Shown here one piece after another: positions 32,411 to 44,215 of a stretch of DNA of 64,000 nucleotides; position 1 is the stretch's first letter, and each line of letters starts with the position of its first letter. The translations under genes and the position numbers were made by a program. The notes beneath the pieces were generated by a model. It had not been told where the DNA came from, did no database searches, and was given only the letters and a program-made list of their open reading frames with translations. The stretch is taken from assembly GCA_013368315.1 (NCBI GenBank), contig JAACJM010000041.1, positions 248,001 to 312,000 on the forward strand, written 5' to 3'. Source of the DNA: Tetrapyrgos nigripes. Lineage: Eukaryota; Basidiomycota; Agaricomycetes; Agaricales; Campanellaceae.

Positions 32411-33503
32411 GGGAAAAGCATGTATTTTCTGGGATTTTGTGAACGTTTTCTCCCGCGATATGTATTTGAGTTGTAATGTAGCCTATGAGGTACGCAATAG
32501 TTCATAGCCGACAAGATATTCTACATGTAGTTACCTGGGTTATACTTTGTTTGTAGCGTAGTTGCCTAATTCACTCTCAATTCTCGATTACGAGGCATTT
32601 TTGAGAGACCGGGGACGCTCATGGACAAATAGGGGTCGAGTCAATGACGTGTGACGTCATTTCAATCTTGATAAAACTTTACCACCATATCCGAGATGAT
32701 CTAGCTCCGTCCATTCCTACCATGTCTCTGTGCTTGAGCCTTGGAACGTGTTGCTCACCAGAAACGAGCTTAGCTACCAAAGGACAACCCCTACCTACAG
32801 CAGCTCGCGGAGTAGTAGTGGGAACGCCAGTATCGAGACTCGGAGACGTTGCTCAGTTCAGCTCCCCGGCTCGGATCACCCAATCTCTACTCTCTTCGCC
32901 TCCTCGTCCTGAAATACATTCTTAGCGTTCTTGGCACTGATGGCAAGAAACAATACCACTGGTGAACAACTGGCGAAACGCCGCCACGTACCGTATGGAC
33001 TCTTGATACAAATTACCTTTTCCCTCAAGGACATGATCTAACTTATACGAACCTGACAGGGACCTGTGACTGGCGTGACGCAAATCGGCACGTATCCGCC
33101 AGGAATAGGCAGGTTGGTCTATGGACCGAGCGAGCCTGGAGGGTTGTCATTCGCCATATGCCCGTGCTACATACATGATGTGCAACGCAAAATGCGGGCA
33201 GCCGAATAGGCTACTGTAATATTTCCTTATTTAGTAATAAGAACGTCTCATTTTTCGAAAACGTTCGAGCGAGCGTACGGGTTTAAATTTCCGTAACGAC
33301 TGAAAAAAAAAAACGCGATCTGTTCAGTAGACATTCCCTATGAATGGCAACCGAACAGGCCCTAATCTGTACACAATTATATATAGAAATGATATAGTCG
33401 GGCATAATTGATAGCCGGCCGATGATCAGCCAACCCAAGCTCCGCAGTACTTAAATTATAAAAAGATGAACTAGTCAGAGTTTTCTCTTCTCCACTCCCC
33501 ACA
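32411..33503. other. Spacer between the tandem membrane-protein genes
   Basis: A short ORF at 32644-32925 lacks splice or domain support and differs in composition from its neighbours. An A-run lies at 33303-33313. The promoter of the second gene occupies the last 100 bases. Nothing else is recognised. Confidence 0.4.
33457..33464 (+). promoter_or_regulatory. TATA box of membrane-protein gene 2
   Basis: TATAAAAA, about 40-47 bp before the ATG at 33504, conserved in position with the first paralogue. Confidence 0.5.
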
Positions 33504-34293
33504 ATGTCCACTAGCTCTGTTTCTACGCCTATGAGAGGGCCTCGCTTGGTCGCCCTCTTCATGTCTTTTGCTTGGGGGGTAATTGCCTTGGCAGTTGGTG
33601 AGTGGGCGGCTCGATCTTACAGTAATCATTATGCGCGTTTCGTTAACAATTTCTATAGCAATCAGTGCACAAGTGAAGTCTGATGACAGCGAAGACTCTC
33701 TAAAAAGATTGGTGCCTCAGGGTACTACGCTGACGATTAATTCAGGCGGTCAGTTGCACTCACCGAACGCTCCACTATGACACTTCTCACCTGCTATTTT
33801 CATGTACTCTAGATGTACGCTCCTCCGGGACAGTGATAGCCGTAGTCTCAGGCATCATAGCTCTCCTCTCGTTCATCTACATCGTCCTCATCCTCTTTTT
33901 CTCCAACTTGGCCACACGAAGTCTTCCGATCCAGTGGGCATCCCTGGCGTTCTTGGCAGTATGGCTATTCGCAACGCAAATCCCCTTTACGGTTTTCTTC
34001 GCCAACCGTGAAGCTCAAGTGACCATTGTGGCGAATGGTGTCACTCTTCCGTCTGTTCTTGTGAACCAGTTGGAGCAAAGCCTGGGGGTTACGCCTGTTT
34101 ATAGGCATATTGACTATTGTAAGTCGGCCGCTTGTTCGGGCTATCGGGTACCTGCTGACCAACTTTGACAATGATAGTGCGGCTAGTGGCTGTATTGCCT
34201 TGGATCACCTTCTTGTTCACTGTCATTGGAGCTGTGGTCAGCTTCAGTGCTTCTCGCAGACGTAAAAGTTTTGTTCGGAATTCCAAGGTGTAA
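33504..34293 (+). CDS. Four-helix membrane protein 2 of a tandem pair, 201 aa
   Basis: Four exons of nearly the same length as in the first gene: 33504-33597, 33659-33748, 33813-34118, 34178-34293. Shared blocks include STPMRGPRLVALFMSFAWGV, DDSEDSLKRLVPQGTTLTI (first loop), SGTVIAVVSGIIALLSFIY, QIPFTVFFANREAQVTIVAN, LVNQLEQS and the tail ASRRRKSF. The first loop is the most divergent part. Same four-helix topology as the first gene. The pair is a tandem duplication with all intron phases kept. Function unknown. Confidence 0.8.
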
Positions 34294-34678
34294 GGGAGGA
34301 TTATATCAGGTTTTCTATGTAACGTCCGTGTTTCTTGCACGATATCATGTATGATTATGGTAGCTTGCGAATCGGAACAGCTGAAGGTTTCGTACAGGTG
34401 ACGCGTCCGGTGTACCCGTGCACCCCATGACGAGCCGTTCCCGGCTGCCCGCGGTTCTGAGAGATACGCACGATATCGATACGCGCTCCCTCTATTCTCT
34501 CCAGACTGCATATGTGACAATATGTCGACGTTGACGTAGATGATCCCAGATGGATGAAACTTTCTCCGGGTCGACTCCTTTCATCTGATTTTTCAAAGAT
34601 CACAAATTTCAGACATCGTTGGAAACTTTCTTCCTTTTTAACCTCGACCACGATCGCCCTCAAAGGCGACATCTACAT
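34294..34678. other. Intergenic, no supported gene
   Basis: Open frames on the minus strand (34089-34672) overlap the end of the membrane-protein gene and have no domain character. Confidence 0.35.
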
Positions 34679-37457
34679 ACAATCTCTGACTCTGAGAAGA
34701 CGACGACAAAATACGGTAAGTTGAACGGGGCTTTCGCCTTTTTCTACATCGTCTGACCATACTACACCCGGTGCTGCGTTATCGTAATTTCAGTCCGTCT
34801 TGGCAATTCCGGCCTCAAAAGTTTCGAAGATTATCCTCGGGTGTATGAGCTATGGAACTCCAGAATGACAGCCTTGGGGGCTAACAGAGGAAGAGGGTAA
34901 CAAGCATATCAAAGCTGCGTGCGTAGCCTTTCTGTGTCTCAGACGCGCCTATCCTATCCTTCGTGCTAAACATTCCGTTTTACTGCGATATATGTAGGTA
35001 TGACGCGGGGATTAACGCGTTTGACACCGCCAATGTACGTCGCCGTGTCATGTTCTTGCATGAGAGGCGTCTATATGCGCATATACTGACCAACTTGTCT
35101 ACTGCTAATAGAGGTACTCCAATGGTCTTTCGGAAGTTACTCTTTGAAAAGCCATTAAAGAGCATAACATGGACAGACAAGATTGTCGTTATGACCAAAG
35201 CAAGTCTCGTATTGCTTCTTCCTCACGGGTCGTGCTGAAATGGTTTTCATCCATCATGACAGCTCTGGTTCACCGTTGGCAGGACTCCGAGTGATTTGGC
35301 GATGGGAAAACCCAGAGACGAGCTTGAAGCGGCGGGATATGTCAATCAAGGTGGTTCCAGTCGAAAGGTGTGTCCTCGCCCGTTGTCTACGTATATGGGC
35401 TCAAAATCGTCAACGCCTACTGTTAGCATATCTTCGGCTCCGTAAAACATAGTTTGGAACACCTTCAGCTTGACTATATCCTTCTGCAATGTACGATTCT
35501 CGACTTTCGCCTTTTATACCGGACTCATCATTGATGATCCTCTTAGGCCATCGATTTGACCCCGAAACGCCCATTGAGGAGACGGTAAGCCTTCCCTATA
35601 TTATCCTCTAGCGTACGCGGGAAGGCCAAGGTTCGATTTCGATTTTTGATTTCAGAACACCGGGTTGGAACTTAGAACCGGTGACTGAACGCCGTCACCT
35701 CAATAATGTTTGTGTCGTAGACGATGAGGGTATAATATTTTCTGGGATCATTTGGGTAACAAAAAGAGCAATACATATGGTCTTGTAAGATGCAAGTAAG
35801 ATGTTCATTGAGCACCGTTTTGAGGTATGGCCATGATAGGGACTCGGGAAGTTCGCACGCCTACCGTTTCGCCTATTACATTCTGTTCTCGTTTGTTCGA
35901 CTCGCGTTCAAAGACGAAGCAATTTAGTGGCGCTGCATTTGGGTGAGATTCAGCGACGTGTGTTGTCATCATGATCACAACTTCTCCGCCTCTCAAAGTG
36001 GGCAAGAGATGCCTTGGAGATGCCTGCACATTCTAACCTCAGTGGACAGAATTTTAGAAATATCCCAAGTCACCGATCCTCAAGTATTATGTAGACCTCA
36101 GCTGCTGTGACACAGGGTGTTGGTCCAACTTCCGAAGAGCGGTCAGGGTTGCTGAAAAGGTTGGACTTAACAAGTACCTCCTCCTCCACTCGAAAGCCCG
36201 GTAAACTAATGTGGTCAAAATGTTGTTACAGTGAATTAGAACAACTACATAGCTACATACTATAGTAGGTACATAAGCTATGATAAGCACATCGACATGC
36301 GCAAGGACTCAACTCATACATAATTATACACTGAGGAGAGGTGGACGGCGAGACCAAGGCGGGATAGCGGGGCGGCGGGGGGCGGCGGGTCATGTCACAT
36401 AAGATAGCCGATGTTCGGTCCAGTTTGATAACCCCGAAATCAAAAGTCAGGATCGAACCTTGGCCTTCCCGCGTGCGCTATTCTCCTCACTAATACTCGG
36501 TGTCATGCAGATGCAAGCCCTTCACGACGTCGTAAAAGCTGGCTATGATCGCTACATTGGGATGTCTTCCTGTTACGCTTGGCAGTGTGAGTCGTACCAA
36601 CTCTTCATATCTCCATCAAATTACTACTGACCTTCTGACCTCGGACAGTCCATATCATACAGAACTACTCGATCGCACACAACCTCACTCCGTTCAATTC
36701 CATGCAGAACATTATTCTCTGGCTTATCGTGAGGAGGAGGAGAGGGAGATGTTTCCTACGCTCAAGGTAAGCTTCGCACAATCGCCTTGCTGCAAAAATA
36801 CACGCTGATCGTTGTTTCCTTGATCTTATTTCCCTATTATAGCACTTCGGAGTCGGATCTATTCCTTGGTCTCCTCTTGCTCGTGGAACATTGACCCGTC
36901 CTTTGAGCCAGCAGACGAAGAGATCCGAAACTGACAGGTACGCATATATGATGGACGAACCTTCTCAGTTGATTTGGGTGTGATATGCTTCTTCAGGTTG
37001 ATCAAGAACTATAAGGGTGGCGATATCGTCAATCGGTAAGTATGTCTCTCCGTACTATATTCAACAGCTCTTACAATAAACCCATCTCAAACACACACAG
37101 TGTCGAGGAATTAGCCAAGAAGCGAGGGATTAGTATGGCGCAGGTTTCTTTGGCGTGGGTTATGAACCGTCCCGGTGAGTACATGCAATATATATCGCAT
37201 ATACGGCCAGGATAGCTGTAACTAATGTGCTTTGGTATAATCCAGGCGTCACCGCTCCCATCATTGGTACTACTTCTCTTGACAACTTGAAGCAGCTGCT
37301 TGGTGAGTGGAATTTGGTATATGTTGCACTATTGCGACCCTTCAACTTCGACCATGGAAATACTGCGGCAGAGGCTATTGATATCATACTGACGGATGAG
37401 GAGATGAAGTACCTTGAAGAGCCGTATCAGCCTCAGGGGATTATTGGGCATTCTTGA
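34679..37457 (+). pseudogene. Aldo/keto reductase pseudogene
   Basis: The exon order of a fungal aldo/keto reductase can be followed. Landmarks are KYVRLGNSGLK, KIILGCMSYGTPE, EEEG(N)KHIKAA, YDAGINAFDTAN (substrate/NADPH barrel start), KIVVMTK, AAGYVNQGG, LQLDYILLQCHRFDPETPIE, TMQALHDVVKAGYDRYIGMS, CYAWQ, HFGVGSIPWSPLARG, VEELAKKRGISMAQVSLAWV, VTAPIIGTTSLDNLKQLL and a C-terminus ending GIIGHS. Lesions: an extra A in the LK-VSK codons (about 34822), TGA for Trp after GTPE (34866), TGA in the SEVTL-KAIKEH segment, at least two more 1-nt shifts (near 35170 and 36705), and no clear start ATG. The 3' third is nearly intact, so decay is moderate. An 868-bp element sits in one intron. Confidence 0.8.
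35611..36478. mobile_element. 868-bp TIR element in an intron of the reductase pseudogene
   Basis: The left end GCGTACGCGGGAAGGCCAAG is mirrored by CTTGGCCTTCCCGCGTGCGC at the right end, and the inverted match continues through GGTTCGAT and TTTTGATTTC to about 45 bp. TA flanks both sides (35609-35610, 36479-36480). No transposase is visible. The flanking exons (ending PIEET and starting MQALHD) join correctly once it is removed. The TIR includes GGTTCGATTTC or GGTTCGATCC, like a pol III B box, which may be chance. Confidence 0.8.
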
Positions 37458-37737
37458 ATGTTGATATATGCATGTAGACAAACTGGAGGAAGGCTTGATA
37501 GAATCGTAATGAATTGTATTAATAGAATAGATAGCATTTGCCATTCAGTGAATGTCACGTTCAAGACCCCTATCGTCATTGGGACGACAAGTTACAAAGA
37601 ACCCTTCCCGAAGCTACACCGAGTTTAGACAGTAAGCATCACCGGCATTCCGCGGCCGATCCGGAAATATTTCAACCAGCGACTCCGAGTATTTCAAATT
37701 ACTCCTAATTCCTCCCTTTCACCAACACCACCACGCT
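37458..37737. other. Upstream region of TYR1
   Basis: Short non-coding stretch. The leader before the ATG is pyrimidine-rich (CTCCTAATTCCTCCCTTTC). No TATA box is obvious, as expected for a housekeeping gene. Confidence 0.4.
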
Positions 37738-39758
37738 ATGGCAGCCTCGAGTCGTTTTTCCCCAGCAATACGCCCAGAAGATGCAGCAGACAGCCAACCA
37801 ACATTGGGTATCATTGGGATGGGAGCTATGGGGAAGATGTATGCTACTTTACTAGCTAAGGCTGGATGGAAAAAGTAAGTAGTCACTCACTGCCTTGTCG
37901 ACAACATCGATATTTGGTCGAGGGAAGGTTCTTGATCTCATTGCTTTCTTATGGTAACTAGGATACACGTATGCGATTTACCTTCAAAGTATGAAGCCTT
38001 GCGTCGTGAATGCGCCAGTTGAGTGTATTCCTCTCGTCAAAGACTTATCTTACTGACCTCGACTTCTCTAGATGCACCCAACGTGACGGTCATGAAAGAT
38101 GGGCATGCTGTCGCTCGCTCGTCCGATTTCATGATGTACTCTGTCGAAGCAGAGTTTATAGACCGTGTCGTTGCTGAATATGGTCCATGTCAGTCTTCCC
38201 GTTCTCTTTATTTTCCTAACCTGCAAGTTGACCTATGACCCGTTCCTCAGCAACAAAAATGGGCGCTATCGTCTCAGGTCAAACTTCGGTCAAAGCACCC
38301 GAAAAGGACGCTTTCGAGAAATACTTGCCTGAAGACGCAGAAATTGTCTCATGTCATTCACTTCATGGACCGACTGTGTCGCCATTGGGACAGCCTTTAG
38401 TAAGTTTGAACCATATTTAAACCTCGGAGATAAGATAGTCTGTTTCTGTGGCGCGAGTCAGAAGTCGTCCCCGGGTAGAGCTCATAAGAATTCTTTGACA
38501 TTTCTTTAATTTTCTCCATGGCGCTATCTAACAATAGTATTGCTCCAGATTCTCATAAAACATCGTGCCTCAGACGAGTCTCTTCAACTGGTTGAGCAGT
38601 TGTTCCGGTCCTTTGGGTCGAGATACGTTTATCTCTCCTATGAAGAACATGACCTCGTCACTGCGAATACTCAAGCAGTGACACATGCGGCATTCTTAAG
38701 GTATGCCCTCCTTCGTCTACCCACTGATACACTGATATCCAGTCTAACTCCTCATTCTCATACTGCTTATACCCCTTTACTTTGGATTTTGATATCAAAG
38801 TATGGGAACAGCCTGGGCCTCCGCAAAACTCTACCCTTGGGAACAAGGCCTCTACGTCGGAGGAATGGAAACCGTCAAAGTCAACCTAGCCCTTCGTATC
38901 TACAGCAACTTGTGGCATGTCTACGCCGGCTTAGCCATTCTGAATCCGAAAGCTCGGGAACAGATTGATCAGTATGCGACGAGTGTTACGGAGCTGTACA
39001 AGTTGATGGTGGAGGCGGGGAATAAGAGTTCTAACTCTAGTTCTGGTTTTACGGATGCAGATGTGGGAGTAGGTAAAGGCAATGAAGGCGGTGAAGGGGA
39101 TAATAATGATGTCAATAGAAATGGAAAGGCCAATGGTGACCTGGAGAAGGAGAAGAAGCTAAGAGAAAGAGTCGAATGGGCGAAGGATAAGGTCTTTGGG
39201 TCGGGGGATTCGAGCAAAACAAATCGAAAGCCAATTCTACTCTCTCAAGAAATTCTCGATAAATTCAGCCTTGGCAAACGACCTCGGGCTTCGTCGTCAC
39301 CATCCTCTCCCTCTTCAGACACATCAAACGGGACTCAACCCACAAACAACGCTTACACCCCCAACTCTCATCTCTCCCTTCTCGCTATGGTTGATTGCTG
39401 GGCTCACCTCTCCATCAACCCTTTCGATCATCTCACTCTCGCCGCTACACCCCTATTCCGATTGTTCCTCGGCGTAGCAGAACATCTCTTCCTATCTCCC
39501 TCTTTATTAGACTCTGCCATCCGTTCAGCGATATACGATACTTGGCATCGATCAGATGATCTGGAATTCGTGGTGGCGGCAAGAGGGTGGAGTCAGTGTG
39601 TGAGGTTTGGGATATTTGAGGTTTATAGAAAGAGGTTTGAAGAGACGAGGGAGTTTTTTGAGGGGAGGTTTGAGGAAGCGGGGAGGTTGGGGAGTGATAT
39701 GATTAAAGAAGTTATGAAGAGTGAGATTGAGGGGGATGTGTCTCGTTCGGATGATTAG
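37738..39758 (+). CDS. TYR1: Prephenate dehydrogenase (NADP), 522 aa
   Basis: Six exons: 37738-37874, 37962-38017, 38072-38188, 38251-38399, 38549-38700, 38801-39758. The enzyme converts prephenate to 4-hydroxyphenylpyruvate in cytosolic tyrosine synthesis. The N-terminal dinucleotide-binding motif GIIGMGAMGKMYATLLAKAG lies at about residues 24-43, followed by HVCDLPSKYEALRREC. The catalytic region has KMGAIVSGQTSVKAPE, EIVSCHSLHGPTVSPLGQPL (catalytic His region) and DLVTANTQAVTHAAFLSMG. The C-terminal helical domain starts near TVKVNLALRIYSNLWHVYAG. Compared with the yeast enzyme (about 450 aa) it is longer because of a low-complexity Gly/Asn/Ser/Lys segment at about residues 280-380 that splits the helical domain. 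It lies tail-to-tail with the hydrolase gene, 112 bp apart. Confidence 0.92.
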
Positions 39759-39870
39759 AGGAAGTGGTGTTGGCTTCAACAGTGATTAGACGGAGTGGAG
39801 AGATGCTATTCATCTAGTATTACAGCCCAATTACATTTTACTATGTGTGTTGCGAGAGCAGACAGGGACA

Positions 39871-41253
39871 CTACAATCCCCATTTCGTCAATCTGGCCTC
39901 CAAGAACCTCAGCCCGTCTTCCCAGTGAGTGTCAAACATGATGTGGTGGCCTGGTATATCAACAGACAAATAAGTAGTATGAAGGCAGGGAACGTGAGTT
40001 AATAAGGAAGAGAAAGATTCAGATATATTACTCACCAGAATCATGTACAACATCCATTTCGCATTCGTACATTTTTTGAACTCGGGACATGATGTCTGGA
40101 GTCATAAGGCGATCATGACTAGCGGTAATAAGGTGGACTTTGTCATGGACACTTGCTTTGACCTGTAAGGTGTTTGGTAAGAGACTGGATCTGATAATTG
40201 AGAGGAACGTTAGCGAATACCTACCCTCGCAACGTCCGCAAATTTAAACATCATCGACATGGACCAAGCTCCATTCTCTTCTGGATTCATCTGTTCAAAA
40301 AACTCTTGCACACTCTCTTCACCCTTCTCGCCGTGGACATCGTCCCTCGTAAGAGGCTTCCTATCATGAAAGAAAGCCCTCTTCACGAGATCTGGTCTCC
40401 CAAAAGCACTCATCGGATCGCACCCTTCCCAAATAAAGCGTAAGGAGAACCACCGATCAAATGCCACCCAGTTACGAAATGTGGGTGCACCACCTGAAGG
40501 GGGAAATGGTGCGATGAGGATGAGAGCTGATAAGCGAGGGTTGAAGGAAGGAGAGGAACAATAGTATTGGGACAGACCACCGCCGGCAGAGTGGCCAATG
40601 AGGACTGGGTGCGGACGTTCTGATGTAGAATCGGGAGATGCGTTGAGGTAGTGGGAAATGGCAACGAGGGCGGTGTGAAGGTCTTCGGCGAAAGCCCCTT
40701 TACCTAGATGGGTAAAGTATGGTGGACGAGTGGAGTTGCCATGACCTGAATGGACCGACGAGTGAGTGGTTGGAATGCTTCAGGCAAGTTGATGCAACAC
40801 ACCTCGTAGAGAGATACTAAACACTTCCCTGGCTCCCTGTGCAGCGAGATATTCCATCCATCGGTCATAACACCTCGCACTCCCCATTCCACCGTGCAGA
40901 AGGACCAATGGAGCCAGATGAGGACTGTTCTGGGGTCCGTTATTACCCGCGTTGGTCAGGATTTCGATCTTGTATTCCCATTTGGACTCGTCGTCGTCTT
41001 CAATGATACGACAGTCTTGGCCGTTGAGCGGCTTCCCAGCGTAGATTCTGCGCACACCTCTTGGAAGTGGTTTTGTCTTTACTTTGGAGGTTTTGATGAG
41101 TCTGCGAGCGACAGGGCTCGGGTTAGTACGCATCAAGGGGACAAGTGACGCCAAGATGGTGACGACTTGGAAAGCGGCATAAGAGGCAGCACAAACAGTA
41201 AGGACTGTGCGCAGAGGTGGTGAGGGGAAGAAAGACAAGTTGAAAGAGTTCAT
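39871..41253 (-). CDS. Alpha/beta hydrolase with N-terminal membrane anchor, 392 aa
   Basis: Four exons: 41253-40803, 40745-40225, 40162-40036, 39950-39871. A hydrophobic N-terminal segment (LRTVLTVCAASYAAFQVVTI, residues 15-40) suggests membrane association or a signal anchor. The fold is shown by APLVLLHGGMGSARCYDRWM (oxyanion HGG), the nucleophile elbow VLIGHSAGGGL (Ser about 201), the acid in LITASHDRLMTPD (Asp about 341) and the catalytic His in DSGHHIMFDTHWE (about 367). Acid and His are each in their own small exon. The substrate is unknown; lipase/esterase-like or epoxide-hydrolase-like proteins share the fold. Confidence 0.85.
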
Positions 41254-41877
41254 AGTTGATGATCGATGATCTCTAATGAGGGTGTCGTGTATTACGAGTC
41301 CTATTTATAGGACGAGTCTTATTGTGAGGTCAAATGGTCGCACTTATCGCATCCTGGGAAAACATATCTTATTTTGTTAACACGGCAGACTCGGCACCAA
41401 ATACCTTCTCCGCAAATTCTCCGTCGAGTGACCAGAGCCTAGGATCTCTTCAGAGTCGATCGTTCAATTGATTTTGTGCAAGAGGATGAGGACTCGTACC
41501 TGCCGCTGTATACAGCGGCCTGCACTAGCATATTTTACTCTATCCCGCAGGTGCCTGGTCAGTGGTCAGCGGCGTTGAACCCGAATATATAACCGAAAGA
41601 TTCTTGTCATTGGCTTCTTCTGGGTCTTTTCTGGTCAAGGGGAGGAGTATATTACCCGGCTAGGACCAGAATGAGTCCACGAATGCAAGGGGATCTGGAA
41701 AGGAGGCTCAATTTTCGCGAGGTGGGTCGGCCCGGGAGTCAGGGTCAACACAGGGAGTCCCGAAATTTCAAAGTCCGATGCCGCAGAGTATATAAACTGA
41801 TCCGAAAGCTTAACAATGACTGTTCCCTTTCCCCCTTCCGGTACAGAGTAGGTACAGAGCGTACCTACGTAGTACTG
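41254..41877. other. Upstream region of the hydrolase and spacer
   Basis: Contains CTATAAATAGG at about 41301-41311, a TATA-like site some 50 bp upstream of the hydrolase start on the minus strand. A short stretch (GAGTATATTACCCGGCTAGGA at 41645-41665) resembles 17742-17763. No gene is seen. Confidence 0.4.
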
Positions 41878-44080
41878 CAAAGCACGGTGCGGAATAGGGC
41901 ATGCCGGAGCACGTTCGCTGACTCGTTTACGAGTACAAGGCAGTACACATACTAGGTGCGTAATCTCACAATCTTTTACGTACTGTCTTTCTTACTGTTT
42001 CCCCCTCTTTCCCCGGTCTTTATCTGGTTAACAGGTGCGTAGCCTATCCTTTTCTTTCTCATCCAATTTTAACGATTCCCCCTCGTCTCCAGAACTATCG
42101 ACCTGATGGCAACATGTATCCCTCGAAATACGGTTTCCATGTTTATTACCGGGAGGGTTGGCTCGCACACGAGGAGGAGGGGATGGGTGTTGAGTTTACT
42201 CGACGGCCGTTCTTATACCTCTGTCGGTGCTCCGGGGATTCCTCATGGGATCCTGCACGACTCTTGCCGTTGCCAGTAGCTGTTGTCCATTGTCATTTAT
42301 GTCTTCGGACTGACGGACGCGACATGGCTCTGCGGTTTGCCTTCCCTCTCGTCATGGCCAAGAATCGTACCAGAGCAGCACGCGAAACATTCATCTAGCA
42401 TGAATGAAAAGAGTAGCGAAGCTTCCCAAAAATGGTGTGGTCAACGCTCGAGTTGGGTCTCTTGGGTTCCCTCCTTCAGCGTACCAGTATGCTCGTCATG
42501 AGTATGCCCGTCGGTGCTCACCCATCGTCGGCCGTGAAGACTAGATTGAAGAGGTTGATGGTCAAGTTATCTTGGCTGTCAGTGGGCAGTGGTGTCGCTT
42601 TCCTCTTCTTCTTCCAAGTCTTGGTGGTATACCTCATCATCGCGAGAGGTCAAACTGAATCCCTCACACATGTACAAGAACGCCTAGTTCTCAATAGAAC
42701 ATGTCCAACCCTTCCGTGGAATTCAACCGAACTCCTCCAGAACGGAACCCCGACCTGGCAGCGATATTTTCGTAGCCGTATCACCAGTTTGGAAATAACC
42801 AACGACTGTCGACTACGTTCACTATGAACGAGAAGAACCTCCAAGGTGATGTGGTCAACGTCCGAAGCTGGCGCAACACGACAATTGACGCATTTCCCGT
42901 CCCTGTGTGCTATATCGACGTGCCAGTGCACTCTTTCCGAGTGTGCCCTTCGACGCTGAGTCGTCGTCGGCTGTGGGGCTGGATCGTGAAGGTCAACGAT
43001 TGGGTCTTCTTCCTTCGTCGTTGTGGACAGTGGTGTCATTCTTCCTTCCCTCTGTGCCAGTCCCCGGTGGTTATACCCCATCATTGCGGAATCAGAGGGT
43101 ACCTCTGAGAGGATCCCTACAACGAAACGGTATCCTGTTTAAAGGATCTTTGAAGCTACCGAAATTACTACCGACTATCATACCATGGTCATGACTATCT
43201 TACTACCATGTCGAGACACCCGCCTATCTACCTTTAGGCGAGAGCGCTACCCTTTTCGCTAGTGGCCATGGCAGGGAAGGCCGCAGGCTGGTCGACTCTT
43301 GTCTGGGTCTTGACCCGAGCGTGTGCATACCAGTACTTGCCTCAGTGCGGCCAGCCGCTTCAAGCTTCAAGGTCGCTTACTTATTAGGACGTAGGATGTG
43401 GTCCACGTCCGAGGGAGCCTGGAGGCTGGGGCTCTCACTTCCTCCTTCTCCTCCTGTCGGCGTGTCGACGTCTTCTCTCTCATTTAGTTCTGGGAGAGGA
43501 TGTCCGTGATGGTCATCATCACGGTGGACGTGCCGTTCCCCTGGAGGTCGTTCTCTCGTCCTCGTTGTGGGCTCCAGCGTCCGCGTCCACGACCTACATC
43601 ACATCCTCCACGTCCGCCCTAGACCCGGACGACTCCGGGTCTGAGAGACTACTTGGTAGTCTCTCTCCCCGCAACTTGGTTGCGGGTTGATACCTACTTA
43701 GTGTAGTCCCAGTCCCATGTTGGCTACGTGGATCTTTCCTCAGTCGTGTTGGTTGTTGGTGTGGTGATGGTGTTGGTGGTGATCGTCATCGTTGCGTGGC
43801 CGGTGATGCGTCTGTGATGGTAGATGGCCTCGAGTGGACGCTGGTGGTTGCGTCTGGTCCTTGGTGGCAGTGGTCTTGGAGACGCTTCGGCGTCGTCTGG
43901 GCTGGAGGCAACTGCGTAATTTTTGGAAAAATCTGTACTCCTTTGAGGAGTCTTTTTTCTTCTTTCCTTTTCTTCTCTCTTCGGAGAGGCTTTCTTGGAA
44001 TTTGCTTGTTGCTTTCCTTTGTTGTCGTGTTGTACATGTGATTTCTCGTACTACCTATGTAGTAAGTATCCTTAAGTGTC
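41878..44080 (+). pseudogene. Decayed block, arm 2 (unknown plus-strand gene remains)
   Basis: The counterpart of 21430-23545. A splice acceptor CTCCAG near 42092 leads into YGFHVYYREGWLAHEEEGMG, the equivalent of LPRGWHAYEEN in arm 1. Further on, VKLSWLSVGSGVAFLFFFQV with VLVVYLIIARG (about 42560-42650) forms a convincing transmembrane helix, followed by a hydrophilic segment with possible N-glycosylation sites (NRT, NST). Frames then break repeatedly. It may be the remains of a single-pass membrane protein gene, but no complete model or family assignment is possible. Confidence 0.45.
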
Positions 44081-44215
44081 ATGTCTACGTAGACCTTACC
44101 GTTTACGACGTTTATAGAAGTTTTTGCAATGCTAAGATAGCTACGTATCCGCTGCTTGAATGATCAGTAGTAGTATGTAAGTGTCCGTCCTCGCCTCATC
44201 GATTGACTTCCTTCT

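Noticed and set aside
32644..32925. 93-codon ORF between the tandem membrane-protein genes
   Set aside because: Overlaps a second ORF in another frame, lacks domain character and has no counterpart near the other paralogue.
35620..35640. tRNA-like B box in the reductase intron
   Set aside because: It occurs as a mirror pair in inverted ends of an element and has no cloverleaf partner sequences.
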